Origin: Enterobacter chuandaensis
GTDB lineage: Bacteria > Pseudomonadota > Gammaproteobacteria > Enterobacterales > Enterobacteriaceae
Reading direction: 5' to 3'
Length of the DNA stretch: 64,000 bases
Assembly: GCF_003594915.1 (NCBI RefSeq)
Contig: NZ_QZCS01000003.1
Span: 351,634 to 415,633, forward strand
The notes under the pieces are model-generated. The model was not told the DNA's origin and searched no databases. It saw nothing but the letters and a program-made list of their open reading frames with translations. Both the position numbers and the translations under genes were made by a program. This document shows, piece by piece, positions 1 to 9,338 of the stretch (position 1 is its first letter; the number at the start of each line of letters is the position of its first letter).

Positions 1-2
1 GT

Positions 3-812
3 TTTGACCAGATTGCCTTTGCGGCGTTTGAGCTGCACATTCTGAAACGCCCGGGTGCCGAAGCGGATTATACCGCCGAAGAGCAGCATCAGGCGCTTGA
101 ATGGTTTAATGCCGCCAGTGAAGCGGACATTGAAAAGCTGACCCGCAATATCATTGCTGGCCTGCCGGGTGCGGAAGAGGGCTACACGCTGGATCAGTTC
201 CGCGCGCGTCTGGCGGAATACGGCAATATTGATAAGAACCAGCTGCGTGAGAACATGGCGTATTTCCTGCGCGCTATTGTGCCGGTTGCGGAAGAAGCTG
301 GCGTGCGTCTGGCGGTGCACCCGGACGATCCACCGCGTCCTATTCTCGGCCTGCCGCGTATTGTTTCCACCCTTGAAGATATGCAGTGGCTGAAAGAGAC
401 GGTAAACAGCATCTATAACGGCTTTACCATGTGTACCGGCTCCTACGGCGTGCGCGCGGATAACGACCTGGTGCGGATGATTGAAACCTTTGGCGATCGC
501 ATTCACTTCACGCATCTGCGCGCGACCTGTCGTGAAGAGAACCCGAAAACCTTCCACGAGGCGGCGCACCTGGGTGGCGACGTAAACATGGTGGCGGTCG
601 TAGACGCCATTCTGGCGGAAGAGGCGCGTCGTAAGCAGGCGGGCGATGTGCGTCCTATTCCGTTCCGTCCGGATCACGGACATCAGATGCTGGACGATCT
701 GCGTAAAAAAACCAACCCGGGCTATTCGGCGATTGGCCGCCTGAAGGGAATGGCGGAAGTGCGCGGCGTTGAGCTGGCGCTGAAGATGATGAAGTATCCG
801 GAGCTTCTGTAA
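3..812 (+). CDS. uxuA: Mannonate dehydratase UxuA, 3' part (gene begins before the window)
   Basis: Dehydrates D-mannonate to 2-keto-3-deoxygluconate in hexuronate breakdown; a cytoplasmic metal enzyme of the xylose-isomerase-like TIM-barrel fold. The open frame runs from the first bases with no start, giving the last 269 residues of a protein usually near 394. Visible family signatures are AVHPDDPP, the MCTGSYGVR segment, HFTHLRAT and FRPDHGHQ, which carry metal-binding His, Cys and Asp residues. The gene ends at a hairpin terminator shared with the converging yeiP. In E. coli K-12 uxuA lies elsewhere and a fructuronate-reductase-like gene (yeiQ) sits near yeiP, so this location may reflect a local hexuronate cluster; its upstream partner cannot be seen. 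Confidence 0.95.
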   Translation, partial: FDQIAFAAFELHILKRPGAEADYTAEEQHQALEWFNAASEADIEKLTRNIIAGLPGAEEGYTLDQFRARLAEYGNIDKNQLRENMAYFLRAIVPVAEEAGVRLAVHPDDPPRPILGLPRIVSTLEDMQWLKETVNSIYNGFTMCTGSYGVRADNDLVRMIETFGDRIHFTHLRATCREENPKTFHEAAHLGGDVNMVAVVDAILAEEARRKQAGDVRPIPFRPDHGHQMLDDLRKKTNPGYSAIGRLKGMAEVRGVELALKMMKYPELL

Positions 813-820
813 GCTCTGTT

Positions 821-917
821 GCCCGGTGGCGCTGCGCTTACCGGGCCTACAAAAAACCGGCCTGAGCGCCGGTTTTTGTGTTTTTGTAGGTCGGGTAAGG
901 CGAAGCCGCCACCCGAC
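821..917. repeat. REP-type palindromic repeat pair
   Basis: Two REP units (821-850 and 886-917) face each other around a terminator hairpin. Each carries the GCCGCCACCCGAC or CCCGGTGGC type palindrome typical of enterobacterial REP/BIME elements. Related copies lie at 14130-14156, 23374-23442 and 50294-50372. Confidence 0.8.
852..877. terminator. Bidirectional terminator between uxuA and yeiP
   Basis: A 9-bp perfect stem (853-861 with 868-876) has an A run on the left and a T run on the right. It can stop transcription from both converging genes. Confidence 0.8.
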
Positions 918-928
918 AAATGTCATAC

Positions 929-1501
929 TCAGTCAGCACGACCCATATAGCGTTTTTCTTCGATATGGATGCGGATCTTCTCGCCAGCGGAGAGATATTC
1001 CGGTACCTGCACAACCAGACCGGTGGTCAGGGTCGCTGGTTTGTTGCGTGCACTCGCCGACGCGCCTTTGATGCCCGGCGCGGTTTCCACGATTTCCAGA
1101 TCCACAGTCTGCGGCAGTTCCAGCGCCAGCAGCACGCCGTCCCAGGTCAGCACCTGCATGTCTGGCATTCCGCCTTCAGGAATGAACAGCAGCTCTTCTT
1201 CAATCTGATCTTTGGTAAAGATGTACGGCGTGTAATCTTCTTTATCCATGAACACGTACTCGTTGCCGTCGATGTAAGAGAAATCAACATAGCGACGGGT
1301 CAGGGTCACGGTATCAACGATATCGTCACCTTTAAAACGTTCTTCCACCTTCAGGCCGGTACGCACATCGGCGAAACGCATTTTGTACAGCGTTGCTGCA
1401 CCACGGGCGCTTGGTGCCTGAATGTCGATATCTTTCACAATCAGCAGTTTGCCGTTGTAATTCAGTACCATACCTTTCTTAATTTCGTTCGCTCTTGGCA
1501 T
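929..1501 (-). CDS. yeiP: Elongation factor P-like protein EfpL/YeiP
   Basis: A paralogue of elongation factor P that binds stalled ribosomes and eases difficult peptide-bond formation; recent work renames it EfpL. The protein is 190 residues, the standard length, when started at the ATG giving [10 protein letters not shown]; the open frame extends 34 codons further upstream but has no family match there. The loop that holds the modified lysine in EF-P here has the unmodified arginine R33 (SARG), the hallmark of this subfamily. The KOW-like N-terminal domain and two OB domains are present. It is transcribed away from yeiW. Confidence 0.95.
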   Translation of the reverse strand: MPRANEIKKGMVLNYNGKLLIVKDIDIQAPSARGAATLYKMRFADVRTGLKVEERFKGDDIVDTVTLTRRYVDFSYIDGNEYVFMDKEDYTPYIFTKDQIEEELLFIPEGGMPDMQVLTWDGVLLALELPQTVDLEIVETAPGIKGASASARNKPATLTTGLVVQVPEYLSAGEKIRIHIEEKRYMGRAD

Positions 1502-1663
1502 TGCAGTAATCCTGTCTACGGGAGGTAAAAAATATCGCGCCAAATTACTCGCGCGCGGCCTTTCAGGCAAGAGGAATTCGTGGCTTTTGCTATCAATACG
1601 CAAAAGGTGTTACTGTGCGCGCGATGCCCGACTGTACGGGCATTCGCCACCGAGAGAGCATGT

Positions 1664-1918
1664 ATGGATTGTCGTCCAGATTGCGGCGCGTGCTGTACCG
1701 CTCCGTCCATTTCAAGCCCCATTCCAGGTATGCCGGAGGGCAAGCCCGCCAATACCCGCTGCGTTCAGCTCTCTGAATCCAACCTGTGTATGATCTTTGA
1801 GTCTCCCCTGCGCCCGAAGGTCTGCTCAGGGCTTCAGCCCTCGGCTGAAATGTGCGGCAGCACGCGCGCACAGGCGATAACCTGGTTGCTTGAGCTGGAA
1901 GCGATCACCGCGCCTTAA
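1664..1918 (+). CDS. yeiW: YkgJ-family cysteine cluster protein YeiW
   Basis: A small 84-residue protein of the YkgJ/CxxCxxCC zinc- or iron-cluster family; its function is not established. It starts at the ATG giving [11 protein letters not shown], preceded by a GAGAG ribosome site; this matches the E. coli YeiW length. The Cys cluster CRPDCGACC and later cysteines (RCVQL, LCMIF, VCSGL, MCGS) are kept. Its last four bases overlap the end of setB, which runs the other way. Confidence 0.9.
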   Translation: MDCRPDCGACCTAPSISSPIPGMPEGKPANTRCVQLSESNLCMIFESPLRPKVCSGLQPSAEMCGSTRAQAITWLLELEAITAP

Positions 1919-3096
1919 ACGTCTTTGATCCTCGCCAGGCAGCCAATCGTCAGCGTACACATCACCAGCGCAATCCAGAACACCGTGTGATAGTTCCAGA
2001 TTTCAGCAACGACACCGGCCATTGAGCCCGCGATAATCCAGCCCACGCGGGTGGTATTAGTATAAAGGGTGGTTGCAGAGCCTGCCTGGCCCGGCATCAG
2101 ATCCTGGAAGTAGAGCATGCCAATCCCCGCCAGGATGCCGATATATACGGCGTTCAGCAGCTGTAAAGCAAGAAGCAGGGCTGGCGTATGGACCGTCAGC
2201 ATGCCAACGTAGAACAGCAGCCCGGCGACGGCTGCGATGCGCATTAAGAAACGCTTGCCGAAACGCTTCGCGTAATAGCCCGCGATTAGCATGGTCGGGA
2301 TCTCAAGGCCCGCAGCCGTCCCCATCATGATCCCCGCCAGCTTCTCCGGCAGATGCAGTTCATCAATAATAAATAGCGGCATATTGATGATATACAGGCT
2401 GTTGGTACCCCACATCAGCGTGCAGATAACAAACAGCAGCAGGGCGTCGCGGCGGTTACGGCGCGGGGCTTCCAGCACGCCTGTCGCCACTTTGGGCTCT
2501 TTGCGCATGGATGGCAGAAAGCACCACACCAGCGCGCCGCACGCCACAAACGCCACCGCCGCGCTCAGGTACATCACCGTAAAGCCAAATCCCATCGCCA
2601 GCGCGTAGGCCAGCGGCGGGCCAATCACCCATGCCAGCGACACCTGAGCGCGCAATATCGAGCTGAACATCACCGCTTCCCGCCCGGTATGGTCGGCGTG
2701 CTCGCGGGCGAGGGCAAACAGCTGTGGGTTGGCGGTTGAGCCAAAGCTGCTCAGAAATACCCCGATGAACAGCAGAACGAAATAGTTACGGTTCCACGCA
2801 AACAGGACGCAGGCCAACACCCCCAGCAGACAGCAGAATACGATCAGGCTTTTACGATCGCCTTTTCGGTCGGATCGACCGGCCAGAAACTGGCTGACGA
2901 GAATTCCGATGATGGCGCTCCCGGTAAAAAAGAAGCCGACCATCGCCGGACGGACGTGAACCTCATTGGTCAGGAACAGGCTCAGCGTCGGGGTTTGTAA
3001 CGCACCGGCGATGCCCGTGAAGAAAGCAACAATCAGGAACGCCGTTGACGTCAAATCAAAGGGCTTCGGCGAGGTGGCCGCAGGGGTGTTATGCAT
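1915..3096 (-). CDS. setB: Sugar efflux transporter SetB
   Basis: A 393-residue major facilitator of the SET family, which exports sugars such as glucosides and lactose in E. coli. Twelve hydrophobic segments are readable, and the loop motif [10 protein letters not shown] after the second membrane segment is the usual MFS signature. The gene is divergent from fruBKA with about 360 bp between them, so the two may share control elements; this is inference. Its 3' end overlaps yeiW tail to tail by 4 bp. Confidence 0.92.
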   Translation of the reverse strand: MHNTPAATSPKPFDLTSTAFLIVAFFTGIAGALQTPTLSLFLTNEVHVRPAMVGFFFTGSAIIGILVSQFLAGRSDRKGDRKSLIVFCCLLGVLACVLFAWNRNYFVLLFIGVFLSSFGSTANPQLFALAREHADHTGREAVMFSSILRAQVSLAWVIGPPLAYALAMGFGFTVMYLSAAVAFVACGALVWCFLPSMRKEPKVATGVLEAPRRNRRDALLLFVICTLMWGTNSLYIINMPLFIIDELHLPEKLAGIMMGTAAGLEIPTMLIAGYYAKRFGKRFLMRIAAVAGLLFYVGMLTVHTPALLLALQLLNAVYIGILAGIGMLYFQDLMPGQAGSATTLYTNTTRVGWIIAGSMAGVVAEIWNYHTVFWIALVMCTLTIGCLARIKDV

Positions 3097-3218
3097 GTTT
3101 TATAATTAGCGAGTAACAGAGAGGGGCGGAGTTTACGCCGTCAGCTAAAAAATAAACAGTGGGTAAAATCAATTACGCCACGAAAAATCAAAATGGCATT
3201 TCAACTTGTAATCCTCAT

Positions 3219-3270
3219 GGCTGAACTTAGCTGAAACTGGTTTGCTGAACTTCAGCAAAATTCAGCTGAA
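3219..3270. promoter_or_regulatory. Cluster of GCTGAA repeats and palindromes between setB and fruB
   Basis: Five or six copies of GCTGAA or its complement fall within about 50 bp. They include a perfect 9-bp-arm palindrome around one central base (3241-3259) and a 10-bp palindrome TTCAGCTGAA (3261-3270). The layout resembles a multi-site operator. The protein that would bind is unknown. Confidence 0.4.
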
Positions 3271-3356
3271 CGCGGAAGAAATGTGCAGTATCTCTAAATT
3301 CTGATATCGGAAATACGACTTTTCTTGCAAGCCATTGCAGAAAGCGCAAGACTTTT

Positions 3357-3370
3357 TGAAACGTTTCAGC
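3357..3370 (+). promoter_or_regulatory. Cra (FruR) operator, distal
   Basis: TGAAACGTTTCAGC matches the Cra consensus TGAAWCGNTTNAW. It lies about 90 bp before fruB, as in E. coli, where Cra represses fruBKA until fructose-1-phosphate is present. Confidence 0.85.
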
Positions 3371-3423
3371 GCTATCTTGTTTTAACAAACGGAGCAGGCT
3401 AGCGTATTTTTTCTCATGTAAGC

Positions 3424-3436
3424 TGAAACGATTCAA
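3424..3436 (+). promoter_or_regulatory. Cra (FruR) operator, proximal
   Basis: TGAAACGATTCAA is a full match to the Cra consensus, 21 bp before the fruB start and close to its ribosome site. With the distal site it reproduces the known two-operator layout of the fru operon. Confidence 0.85.
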
Positions 3437-3457
3437 TTTCAGCAGGAGAGGAGAACC

Positions 3458-4588
3458 ATGTTCCAGTTATCTGTTCAGGATATTCACCCGGGCGCTCAGG
3501 CCGGGGATAAAGAAGAGGCCATTCGTCAGGTTGCCGCTGCCCTTGTGCAGGCGGGTAACGTCGCGGACGGTTACGTAAACGGTATGCTGGCGCGCGAGCA
3601 GCAGACCTCCACCTTCCTCGGCAATGGCATTGCCATTCCACACGGCACAACCGACACCCGCGACCAGGTGCTGAAGACCGGCGTGAAGGTTTATCAGTTC
3701 CCGCAGGGCGTGCTCTGGGGCGACGGTCAGGTAGCCTATGTGGCTATCGGTATTGCGGCCAGCAGCGACGAACATTTAGGCCTGCTGCGTCAGTTGACGC
3801 ACGTTCTGAGCGATGACTCCGTAGCGGAACAGCTTAAGTCTGCAACCACTGCTGAAGAGCTGCGTGCGTTGCTGATGGGTGAAAAACAGAACGAAGCGCT
3901 GAAACTGGATAACGAAACCCTGACGCTGGATGTTGTCGCAACCGATCTCGTGACCCTGCAGGCGCTGAACGCGGGTCGCCTGAAAGAAGCGGGCGCTGCT
4001 GATGCCACCTTTGTGACGCGTGTGATCAACGATAAACCGCTGAATCTCGGTCAGGGTATCTGGCTGAACGACAGCGCTGAAGGCAACCTGCGTAGCGCAA
4101 TTGCCGTGAGCCGTTCAGCAACCGCCTTCGACGTAGACGGCGAGCGTGCAGCGATGCTGGTAACCGTGGCGATGAACGATGAGCAGCCGGTTTCGGTGCT
4201 GAAGCGTCTGGGCGATCTGCTGCTGAACAATAAAGCTGAAAAACTGCTGAATGCCGATGCGGCGACCGTGCTGGCGCTGCTGACCAGCGACGACGCGCTG
4301 ACGGATGATGTGCTTAACGCTGAATTCGTGGTGCGTAACGAACACGGCCTGCATGCCCGTCCGGGCACCATGCTGGTCAACACCATTAAACAATTTGAAA
4401 GCGAGATTACCGTGACCAACCTGGATGGTTCGGGCAAACCGGCCAACGGCCGTAGCCTGATGAAAGTCGTCGCGCTGGGCGTGAAGAAAGGCCATCGTCT
4501 GCGCTTCACCGCGCAGGGCGCAGATGCTGAGCAGGCGCTGAAAGCGATAGGCGATGCCATCGCGGCGGGTCTGGGGGAGGGCGCATAA
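3458..4588 (+). CDS. fruB: Fructose PTS diphosphoryl transfer protein FruB (EIIA-FPr)
   Basis: Carries phosphate from enzyme I to the fructose permease FruA. The 376-residue protein has an N-terminal EIIA domain with active histidine H62 in GIAIPHG, a central linker domain, and a C-terminal HPr-like domain with active histidine H299 in GLHARPG. It is the first gene of fruBKA and is preceded by AGGAGAGGAG. Two Cra operators stand upstream. Its stop codon overlaps the fruK start by one base (TAATG), which suggests translational coupling. Confidence 0.97.
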   Translation: MFQLSVQDIHPGAQAGDKEEAIRQVAAALVQAGNVADGYVNGMLAREQQTSTFLGNGIAIPHGTTDTRDQVLKTGVKVYQFPQGVLWGDGQVAYVAIGIAASSDEHLGLLRQLTHVLSDDSVAEQLKSATTAEELRALLMGEKQNEALKLDNETLTLDVVATDLVTLQALNAGRLKEAGAADATFVTRVINDKPLNLGQGIWLNDSAEGNLRSAIAVSRSATAFDVDGERAAMLVTVAMNDEQPVSVLKRLGDLLLNNKAEKLLNADAATVLALLTSDDALTDDVLNAEFVVRNEHGLHARPGTMLVNTIKQFESEITVTNLDGSGKPANGRSLMKVVALGVKKGHRLRFTAQGADAEQALKAIGDAIAAGLGEGA

Positions 4589-5526
4589 TGAGCAGACGTG
4601 TTGCCACTATTACGCTGAACCCGGCTTATGACCTGGTGGGATTTTGCCCGGAAATTGAGCGCGGCGAAGTCAACCTCGTGCGTACCACTGGCCTGCATGC
4701 TGCGGGCAAAGGGATTAACGTCGCGAAAGTGCTCAAGGATCTCGGCATCGACGTCACTGTGGGCGGTTTCCTCGGTAAAGATAACCAGGATGGATTCCAG
4801 CAGCTGTTCAGCGAGCTGGGCATTGCCAACCGTTTTCAGGTTGTGCAGGGCCGTACCCGCATCAACGTTAAGCTGACCGAGAAAGACGGCGAAGTGACCG
4901 ATCTTAACTTCTCCGGTTTCGAAGTGACGCCTGCTGACTGGGAACGCTTTGTGACCGACTCCCTGACCTGGCTGGGCCAGTTCGATATGGTGTGCGTCAG
5001 CGGCAGCCTGCCGTCCGGCGTGAGCCCGGAAGCCTTCACCGACTGGATGACGCGCCTGCGCAGCCAGTGCCCTTGCATCATTTTTGACAGCAGCCGCGAT
5101 GCGCTGGTGGCGGGACTGAAAGCCTCTCCGTGGCTGGTGAAACCAAACCGTCGCGAGCTGGAGATCTGGGCAGGCCGTAAGCTGCCAGAATTAAAAGATG
5201 TGATTGAGGCTGCCCATGCGCTGCGCGAGCAGGGGATTGCTCACGTGGTGATTTCGCTGGGTGCTGAAGGGGCGTTGTGGGTTAACGCTTCAGGTGAATG
5301 GATTGCCAAACCGCCGTCAATGGAAGTGGTGAGCACCGTTGGCGCGGGGGATTCTATGGTTGGCGGCCTGATTTACGGCCTGCTGATGCGTGAATCCAGT
5401 GAACATACGTTACGTCTTGCCACCGCCGTTGCTGCCCTGGCCGTGAGCCAGAGCAATGTCGGTATTACCGATCGTACCCAGTTAGCCGCGATGATGGCGC
5501 GCGTTGACTTAAAACCTTTTAACTAA
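4588..5526 (+). CDS. fruK: 1-phosphofructokinase FruK
   Basis: Phosphorylates fructose-1-phosphate to fructose-1,6-bisphosphate with ATP, the second step of fructose use. The 312-residue PfkB-family sugar kinase shows the N-terminal GKGINVAKVL signature and the C-terminal STVGAGDSMVGG signature that holds the catalytic aspartate and anion hole. It sits between fruB and fruA in one operon. Confidence 0.97.
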   Translation: MSRRVATITLNPAYDLVGFCPEIERGEVNLVRTTGLHAAGKGINVAKVLKDLGIDVTVGGFLGKDNQDGFQQLFSELGIANRFQVVQGRTRINVKLTEKDGEVTDLNFSGFEVTPADWERFVTDSLTWLGQFDMVCVSGSLPSGVSPEAFTDWMTRLRSQCPCIIFDSSRDALVAGLKASPWLVKPNRRELEIWAGRKLPELKDVIEAAHALREQGIAHVVISLGAEGALWVNASGEWIAKPPSMEVVSTVGAGDSMVGGLIYGLLMRESSEHTLRLATAVAALAVSQSNVGITDRTQLAAMMARVDLKPFN

Positions 5527-5542
5527 CAGCAGGAGAGGAATA

Positions 5543-7228
5543 ATGAAAACGCTGCTGATCATTGACTCCGGTCTCGGACAGGCTCGCGCCTACATGGCGA
5601 AGACCCTGCTGGGCGCGGCGGCACAAAAAGCACACCTGGACATTATTGATAACCCAGGTGATGCCGAACTGGCGATTGTCCTGGGCGATAAAATCCCCGC
5701 TGACAGCGCGCTGAACGGCAAAAAAGTGTGGCTGGGCGATATCAATCGCGCGGTGGCACATCCGGAACTGTTCCTGAGCGAAGCGAAAGGTCACGCGACC
5801 GTCTACAACGCGCCTGTCGCGGCGGCTCCGGCTGCGACCTCGGGTCCGAAACGCGTTGTTGCGGTCACGGCCTGCCCGACGGGCGTGGCGCACACCTTTA
5901 TGGCGGCTGAAGCCATTGAAACCGAAGCGAAAAAACGCGGCTGGTGGGTGAAAGTTGAAACCCGTGGCTCCGTGGGTGCGGGCAATGCCATTACGCCGGA
6001 AGAGGTCGCTGAGGCCGATCTGGTGATTGTGGCGGCAGATATCGAAGTGGATCTGGCGAAATTTGCCGGCAAACCGATGTACCGCACCTCTACCGGCCTG
6101 GCGCTGAAAAAAACCGCGCAGGAGTTTGATAAGGCCCTGGCAGAAGCCAAACCGTATCAGGCCACCGGCGCAGCGAAAACCCCGACCGAAGGGAAAAAAG
6201 AGTCTGCGGGCGCATACCGTCACCTGCTGACCGGCGTGTCCTACATGCTGCCGATGGTGGTAGCGGGCGGTCTGTGTATCGCACTGTCGTTCGCGTTTGG
6301 TATTACGGCATTTAAAGAAGAAGGAACACTTGCGGCTGCGCTGATGCAGATCGGCGGCGGTTCAGCGTTCGCGCTGATGGTGCCGGTGCTGGCGGGCTTT
6401 ATCGCCTTCTCCATCGCTGACCGTCCGGGTCTGACCCCGGGCCTCATCGGCGGTATGCTGGCGGTGAGCACCGGCTCAGGCTTTATCGGCGGTATCATCG
6501 CCGGTTTCCTCGCGGGTTACGTCGCGAAGCTGATTAGCTCGAAGCTGAAGCTGCCGCAGAGTATGGAAGCGCTGAAGCCAATCCTGATCATTCCGCTGAT
6601 CTCCAGCCTGGTGGTCGGTCTGGCGATGATTTACCTGATTGGTAAGCCTGTTGCGGGCATCCTGGCGGGCCTGACCCACTGGCTGCAAACCATGGGCACG
6701 GCGAACGCGGTGCTGCTCGGCGCAATCCTCGGCGGTATGATGTGTACCGACATGGGGGGGCCGGTTAACAAAGCGGCATACGCGTTTGGCGTTGGCCTGC
6801 TGAGTACCCAGACTTATGCGCCGATGGCGGCGATCATGGCGGCCGGTATGGTGCCACCGCTGGCGCTCGGCCTGGCGACGATTATTGCCCGTCGTAAGTT
6901 CGACAAAGCGCAGCAGGAAGGCGGTAAAGCGGCGCTGGTGCTGGGCCTGTGCTTCATTACCGAAGGTGCGATTCCGTTCGCGGCGCGTGACCCAATGCGT
7001 GTTCTGCCGTGCTGTATTGTCGGCGGCGCGGTAACGGGCGCCATCTCCATGGCGATTGGCGCGAAGCTGATGGCGCCGCACGGCGGTCTGTTCGTCCTGC
7101 TGATCCCTGGCGCCATCACCCCGGTACTGGGTTATCTGCTGGCGATTGTTGCCGGTACGCTGGTGGCAGGCCTGTCTTACGCGGTGCTGAAACGTCCGGA
7201 AGCGGAAGTTGTGGCGAAAGCAGCGTAA
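5543..7228 (+). CDS. fruA: Fructose PTS permease FruA (EIIB'BC)
   Basis: Imports fructose through the inner membrane and delivers fructose-1-phosphate. The 561 residues comprise a degenerate EIIB' domain (about 1-100), an EIIB domain with the phosphorylated cysteine C111 in TACPTGVAH, and an EIIC membrane domain from about 215 on. A ribosome site (AGGAGAGG) that repeats the one before fruB lies before the ATG. Last gene of the operon; a strong terminator follows. Confidence 0.97.
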   Translation: MKTLLIIDSGLGQARAYMAKTLLGAAAQKAHLDIIDNPGDAELAIVLGDKIPADSALNGKKVWLGDINRAVAHPELFLSEAKGHATVYNAPVAAAPAATSGPKRVVAVTACPTGVAHTFMAAEAIETEAKKRGWWVKVETRGSVGAGNAITPEEVAEADLVIVAADIEVDLAKFAGKPMYRTSTGLALKKTAQEFDKALAEAKPYQATGAAKTPTEGKKESAGAYRHLLTGVSYMLPMVVAGGLCIALSFAFGITAFKEEGTLAAALMQIGGGSAFALMVPVLAGFIAFSIADRPGLTPGLIGGMLAVSTGSGFIGGIIAGFLAGYVAKLISSKLKLPQSMEALKPILIIPLISSLVVGLAMIYLIGKPVAGILAGLTHWLQTMGTANAVLLGAILGGMMCTDMGGPVNKAAYAFGVGLLSTQTYAPMAAIMAAGMVPPLALGLATIIARRKFDKAQQEGGKAALVLGLCFITEGAIPFAARDPMRVLPCCIVGGAVTGAISMAIGAKLMAPHGGLFVLLIPGAITPVLGYLLAIVAGTLVAGLSYAVLKRPEAEVVAKAA

Positions 7229-7240
7229 GCGAAGCAATAA

Positions 7241-7274
7241 AAAAGCCGGGTGCTAATGCAGCCCGGCTTTTTTT
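7241..7274. terminator. Bidirectional terminator between fruA and nfo
   Basis: A stem of GCCGGGT-type bases with a run of A before and T after (arms about 7245-7251 and 7260-7267). It serves the converging fruA and nfo; the T run touches the nfo stop region. Confidence 0.8.
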
Positions 7275-8130
7275 ATGCCGCCTGTTCAGCGGTTTGCTGT
7301 GCCTTCAGCCAGGCAATTTCTTCTGCCCAGATATCCGGATTGATGGTTTCAAGCACCATCGGAATACCATCGAAGCGGGCGTCCTGCATAATAAAGCGGA
7401 AGGCATCGTGACCGATATTGCCTTCGCCCAGGCTATGGTGGCGGTCAACGCGGCTGCCGAACGCGCTTTTCGCATCGTTCAGGTGCATGCCGCGCAGATA
7501 CTTAAAGCCGACAATTCGCTCAAACTCATCAAACGTGTTTTTCGTCGCCTCGGTGGTGCGCAGATCGTACCCGGCCGCAAACGCGTGGCAGGTATCAATG
7601 CACACGCCCACGCGAGACTTATCTTCTACGCCGTCAATAATTGCCGCCAGATGTTCGAACTTAAAGCCGAGGTTGCTGCCCTGACCGGCGGTGTTTTCAA
7701 TCACCGCGGTGACGCCTTTGGTCTTATCCAGCGTCATGTTGATGGATTCGGCAATGCGCCCCAGACAGGCATCTTCGTCAATCTGCATCAGATGACTACC
7801 CGGATGGAAGTTCAGCAGCGTCAGCCCGAGCTGTTCGCAGCGCTGCACTTCATCAAGAAACGCCTCGCGGGATTTCTCCAGCGCTTCCTGAACCGGATGC
7901 CCCAGGTTAATCAGATAGCTGTCGTGGGGAAGGATTTGGCCCGGCCCGTAATGGTATTTTTCACAGGCGGCTTTGAAATCGTCAATCACGTCGGTGGTGA
8001 GCGGGGCGGCGCGCCACTGGCGCTGGTTCTTGGTGAACAGGGCGAAAGCGGTCGCCTCGATTTCGGCGGCGCGAATGGCGGCATTCGCAAGGCCACCGGC
8101 AGCGCTGACGTGCGCTCCAACGTATTTCAT
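7273..8130 (-). CDS. nfo: Endonuclease IV (AP endonuclease) Nfo
   Basis: Cleaves DNA 5' to abasic sites in base-excision repair, using three zinc ions. The 285-residue TIM barrel holds all expected ligand segments: [43 protein letters not shown] and LETINPD. The gene follows yeiH on the same strand. Its ribosome site (AGGAG, then seven T and the ATG) lies in the 3' arm of a long hairpin at 8138-8180, so read-through mRNA may hide it. Confidence 0.97.
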   Translation of the reverse strand: MKYVGAHVSAAGGLANAAIRAAEIEATAFALFTKNQRQWRAAPLTTDVIDDFKAACEKYHYGPGQILPHDSYLINLGHPVQEALEKSREAFLDEVQRCEQLGLTLLNFHPGSHLMQIDEDACLGRIAESINMTLDKTKGVTAVIENTAGQGSNLGFKFEHLAAIIDGVEDKSRVGVCIDTCHAFAAGYDLRTTEATKNTFDEFERIVGFKYLRGMHLNDAKSAFGSRVDRHHSLGEGNIGHDAFRFIMQDARFDGIPMVLETINPDIWAEEIAWLKAQQTAEQAA

Positions 8131-8137
8131 AAAAAAA

Positions 8138-8180
8138 CTCCTGTTAACCCGAAACGCTTATCATAGCGGGTTAACAGGAG
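8138..8180 (-). terminator. yeiH terminator hairpin that contains the nfo ribosome site
   Basis: Perfect 14-bp inverted repeat (8138-8151 and 8167-8180) with a 15-base loop. Read on the minus strand it is followed by seven T and at once by the nfo ATG. It looks like an intrinsic terminator for yeiH whose 3' arm also contains the AGGAG of nfo. The loop holds TATGAT, a fair -10 box, so a promoter in the loop could make an nfo mRNA without the masking arm; that part is inference. Confidence 0.7.
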
Positions 8181-8194
8181 AAGGACGAGATGGT

Positions 8195-9241
8195 TTATGC
8201 CATCAGGCTATGTACGGCGAGGTTAATCGCGCCACCGCCGACAATCAGCCAGATGAAGAGCACCAGCGCCATCAGCAGCGGCTTCGCACCGGCTTTTTTC
8301 AGCGCGCTGACGTGCGTGGTCACCCCCAGCGCCGCCATCGCCATCGCCAGCAGTATGGTATCCAGCGTCACCAGCATATCCACTACCGCTTTCGGCAGCA
8401 GGTGGAAGGAGTTAAAGATAGCGACCACGATGAACAGGATCGCAAACCATGGAATGGTGATTTTGCTCTTCTCGCTGCCGCCAGCCGGAGCCAGCTGTTT
8501 AACGCGGGCCGCAAGGAAAATCAGGAACGGTGCCAGCATCATCACGCGCAGCATTTTGGCAATGACCGCCGCGTTTTCGGCTTCCGGGTTAATGGCGTGA
8601 CCTGCCGCCACCACCTGCGCCACTTCATGCATAGTCGAGCCAATATAGATGCCGTAGGTTTCAGGGCTAAACCAGTGCGCCACCAGCGGATACATGGCCG
8701 GATAGAGGAAGATCGCCAGCGTACCGAAAATGACTACCGTCGCGACCGCTACCGTCACTTTACTGGCTTCGGCTTTAACGACGGGTTCAGTTGCCAGCAC
8801 CGCAGCCGCGCCGCAGATGCTGCTGCCTGCGCCGATTAACCAGCTGGTTTGCTTGTCCAGACCAAACACTTTCTGGCCGATAAAACAGGCCAGTAAAAAG
8901 GTGCTGGTCAGGGTCAGGACGTCGATGGCAATTCCGCTCACGCCCACGTCAGCAATCTGCGAAAAGGTGAGACGGAAACCGTAAAGAATAATCCCGAGGC
9001 GCAGCAAATGCTGTTTAGCAAAGATTATCCCGCCGTCGCAGGATTTCCAGATATGTGGGTAAACGGTATTTCCCACGACCATGCCCAGCAAAATGGCCAG
9101 GGTTAATGCGCTAAAACCTGCGCCTGCGATAGCCGGGATGCTGCCACCCCATAAGGCCACGCCGGTGACCACGGCGCTGAGCGCGAGACCCGGCACGAAG
9201 TGCCACACTGTACGATGATGTTGTAAGGTGATTTCTGACAT
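8195..9241 (-). CDS. yeiH: YeiH family membrane protein (putative sulfate exporter family)
   Basis: A 348-residue inner-membrane protein of the UPF0324/YeiH family with about ten hydrophobic segments; the substrate is not proven. Family stretches such as ILLGMVVGN, LRLGIILYGFRLT and GAGSSICGAAAV are visible. It is divergent from the LysR-type gene yeiE with a 97-bp gap, the usual arrangement when such a regulator controls its neighbour. YeiE has been linked to sulfite and iron responses in other enterics. Confidence 0.9.
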   Translation of the reverse strand: MSEITLQHHRTVWHFVPGLALSAVVTGVALWGGSIPAIAGAGFSALTLAILLGMVVGNTVYPHIWKSCDGGIIFAKQHLLRLGIILYGFRLTFSQIADVGVSGIAIDVLTLTSTFLLACFIGQKVFGLDKQTSWLIGAGSSICGAAAVLATEPVVKAEASKVTVAVATVVIFGTLAIFLYPAMYPLVAHWFSPETYGIYIGSTMHEVAQVVAAGHAINPEAENAAVIAKMLRVMMLAPFLIFLAARVKQLAPAGGSEKSKITIPWFAILFIVVAIFNSFHLLPKAVVDMLVTLDTILLAMAMAALGVTTHVSALKKAGAKPLLMALVLFIWLIVGGGAINLAVHSLMA

Positions 9242-9305
9242 AACCTTCTCCTTTGTCTGGCTAAAGGTTACGGCGCTCTGGCTTAAAAATAAAATTGATT
9301 ATATA

Positions 9306-9326
9306 CTTATAATTAATCTATATAAG
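9306..9326. promoter_or_regulatory. Possible LysR-type operator between yeiH and yeiE
   Basis: AT-rich dyad with arms CTTATA and TATAAG nine bases apart, just before the yeiE start and in the shared divergent region. LysR proteins usually bind such dyads. No YeiE consensus was available to test it. Confidence 0.35.
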
Positions 9327-9338
9327 TGGTAAGCAACC

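Noticed and set aside
7009..8166. Open frame of 385 codons crossing fruA and nfo
   Set aside because: It overlaps fruA in another frame and nfo in antisense, and reads through the shared terminator.
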